Shown: positions 61,518 to 64,000 of the stretch, one piece after another
Numbering within the stretch: the first letter of the stretch is position 1
How the letters are laid out: each line of letters starts with the position of its first letter
Program-made: the position numbers and the translations under genes
Origin: Liolophura sinensis
Lineage: Eukaryota; Mollusca; Polyplacophora; Chitonida; Chitonidae
NCBI RefSeq assembly: GCF_032854445.1
Contig: NC_088302.1
Location: 46,230,645 to 46,294,644 of the forward strand
Reading direction: 5' to 3'
DNA: 64,000 bases
The notes under the pieces: model-generated
What the model was told of the DNA's origin: nothing
Seen by the model: only the letters and a program-made list of their open reading frames with translations
The model's database searches: none

Positions 61518-64000
61518 GTAGGCACTGCACATGAATGTGGCTTTCCTGTTCACCAAACACACACAGTCTCTGCAGAGGTAGGCACTACACATGAATGTTG
61601 CTTTCCTGTCCACCAAACACACGGGCTCTGAAGAGCTAGGCACTACACATGAATGTGGCTTTCCTGTCCACAAAACACACACAAGCTCTGAAGAGGTAGG
61701 CACTACACATGAATGTTGCTTTTCTGTTCACCAAACACACACGGTCTCTGCAGAGGTAGGCACTACACATGAATGTGGCTTTCCTGTCCACCAAACACAC
61801 ACAGTCTCTGCAGATGTAAGCACTTCACGTGAATGTGGTTTTCCTGTCCACCAAACACATGGGCTCTGCAGAGCTAGGCACTACACATGAATGTGGCTTT
61901 CTTGTCCACCAAACACACATGGGCTCTGCAGAGGTAAGCACTACACATGAATGTGGCTTTCCTGTTCACCAAACACACATGGGCTCTGCAGAGGGAGGCA
62001 CTACACATGAATGTGGGTTTTCTGTCCACCAAACACATGGGCTCTGCAGAGGTAAGCACTACACATGAATGTGGGTGTCCTGTCCACCAAACACACGGGC
62101 TCTGCAAAGGGAGGCACTACACATGAATGTGGCTTTCCTGTTCACTAAACACACATGGTCTCTGCAGAGGTAGGCACTACACATGAATGTTGCTTTCCTG
62201 TCCACCAAACACACGGGCTCTGAAGGGGTAGGCACTACACATGAATGTTGGTTTCCTGTTCACCAAACACACATGGGCTCTGCAGAGGTAGGCATTTCAC
62301 ATGAATGTGGCTTTCCAGTTCACTAAACACACACGGTCTCTGCAAAGGTAGGCACTACACATGAATGTGGCTTTTCTGTCCACAAAACACACAGGGTCTG
62401 CAAAGGTAGGCACTACACACAGGCTCTGCAGAGGTAGGCACTACACACAGGCTCTGCAGAGATAGGCACTACACATGAATGTGGCTTTCCTGTTCACCAA
62501 ACACACAGGCTCTGCAGAGGTAGGCTCTACACATGAATGTGGCTTTCCTGTCCACCAAACACATGGGCTCTGCAGAGGTAGGCACTACACATGAATGTTG
62601 GTTTCCTGTTCACCAAACACACACGGTCTCTGCAGAGGTAGGCACTACACATGAATGTTGCTTTTCTGTTCACCAAATACACATGGTCTCTGCAGAGGTA
62701 GGCACTACACATGAATGTGGATTTCCTGTCCACCAAACACACGGGCTCTGAAGAGATAGGCACTACACATGAATATGGCTTTCCTGTTCACCAAACACAC
62801 ATGGGCTCTGCAGAGGTAAGCACTACACATGAATGTGGGTTTCCTGTCCACCAAACACATGGGCTCTGAAGAGGTAGGCACTTCACATGAATGTGCCTTT
62901 CTTGTCCACCAAACACACGGGCTCTGCAGAGGTAAGCACTTCACATGAATGTGGCTTTCCTGTTCACCAAACACACATGGGCTCTGCAGAGGTAAGCACT
63001 ACACATGAATGTGGGTTTTCTGTCCACCAAACACATGGGCTCTGCAGAGGTAAGCACTACACATGAATGTGGGTGTCCTGTCCACCAAACACACGGGCTC
63101 TGCAAAGGGAGGCACTACACATGAATGTGGCTTTCCTGTTCACTAAACACACACGGTCTCTGCAGAGGTAGGCACTACACATGAATGTGGCTTTCCTGTC
63201 CACCAAACACACGGGCTATGAAGGGGTAGGCACTACACATGAATGTGGCTTTCCTGTTCACCAAACACACATGGGCTCTGCAGAGGTAGGCATTTCACAT
63301 GAATGTGGCTTTCCAGTTCACTAAACACACACGGTCTCTGCAAAGGTAGGCACTACACATGAATATGGCTTTTCTGTCCACAAAACACACAGGGTCTGCA
63401 AATGTAGGCACTACACACAGGCTCTGCAGAGGTAGGCACTACACACAGGCTCTGCATAGATAGGCACTACACATGAATGTGGCTTTCTTGTTCACCAAAC
63501 ACATGGGCTCTGCAGAGGTAGGCTCTACACATGAATGTGGCTTTCCTGTCCACCAAACACATGGGCTCTGCAGAGGTAGGCACTACACATGAATGTTGGT
63601 TTCCTGTTCACCAAACACACACGGTCTCTGCAGAGGTGGGCACTACACATGAATGTTGCTTTTCTGTTCACCAAACACACATGGTCTCTGCAGAGGTAGA
63701 CACTACACATGAATGTGGATTTCCTGTCCACCAAACGCACGGGCTCTGAAGAGATAGGCACTACACATGATATGGCTTTCCTGTTCACCAAACACACATG
63801 GGCTCTGCAGAGGTAAGCACTACACATGAATGTGGGTTTCCTGTCCACCAAACACATGGGCTCTGAAGAGGTAGGCACTTCACATGAATGTGGCTTTCCT
63901 GTCCACCAAACACATGGGCTCTGCAGAGCTAGGCACTACACATGAATGTGGCTTTCCTGTCCACCAAACACACGGGCTCTGCAGAGGTAGGCACTAGACA
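61518..64000 (+). repeat. BLTP1: 2.5-kb array of about 45 copies of the exon 46 end and donor; runs off the window
   Basis: Unit of about 55-60 bases: GAATGTGGCTTTCCTGTCCA, CCAAACACACGGGCTCTGCA, GAGGTAGGCACTACACAT. The first half equals the exon's VAFLSTKHT coding stretch; the second half carries the donor GAG|GTAGGC. Many copies have GAGGTAAGC, a better donor than the real one, and some have GAGCTAGG or AGGGAGG and are dead. Sequence from about 62040 recurs from about 63040 with an offset near 998 bases. The open frames on both strands here are translations of the repeat. Confidence 0.95.

Noticed and set aside
61591-63878. Open frames of 60-117 codons on both strands in the terminal array (Cys/His-rich repeats such as THECGFPVHQTH)
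   Set aside because: They are translations of the 55-60 base repeat, broken at irregular units, and lie within an intron after a good donor.
61518-64000. CRISPR-like array
   Set aside because: Eukaryotic context, no unique spacers, and the units derive from the neighbouring exon.

Overview
This is a eukaryotic genomic window. Genes are split into exons with GT-AG introns, the sequence is AT-rich, and it carries many tRNA-derived SINEs whose tails end in ATAAATAAAT or in CATTCATTCATTCA. These SINE types are familiar from molluscs and other lophotrochozoans, so the source is probably a mollusc or close relative. That placement is an inference from the repeats, not a species call.

Layout. (1) Bases 63-3117, plus strand, hold the last three exons of a gene that starts before the window. 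They encode the C-terminus of a probably secreted, GPI-anchored protein. (2) Bases 3118-11650 are intergenic, with decayed SINEs, a TA microsatellite and no gene I can support. (3) A tRNA-Ser(AGA) gene lies on the minus strand at 11653-11734. (4) Bases 11800-13860 probably hold the promoter and 5' UTR of the next gene, plus a long foldback repeat and a SINE. (5) From 13861 to the window end, plus strand, lies most of one very large gene, the orthologue of BLTP1 (KIAA1109 / Tweek / LPD-3 / Csf1). This is an ER-anchored bridge-like lipid transfer protein. I could place 46 coding exons whose splice phases join without a break, apart from one 2-base frameshift in exon 22. They encode about 3,790 residues, roughly three quarters of the protein. 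The last quarter lies beyond the window.

The most striking feature is how exon edges behave. At no fewer than six boundaries (exons 13, 17, 23, 26, 42 and 46, with weaker cases at exons 2 and 28) the piece of DNA spanning the splice site, part exon and part intron, has been tandemly copied into the adjacent intron. This produces arrays of 2 to about 45 decoy splice sites beside the one real site. The largest array (exon 46 donor) fills the last 2.5 kb and itself contains a recent duplication of about 1 kb. Some arrays were later interrupted by SINEs or by terminal-inverted-repeat elements. Intron 21 carries a further 2.1-kb minisatellite in which nearly every unit contains GTAAG.

Other points: a probable GC-AG intron after exon 41, tandem donors at exon 33, a decayed pogo/Tigger-like transposase in intron 12, and a frame-breaking (GT)n tract inside exon 22.
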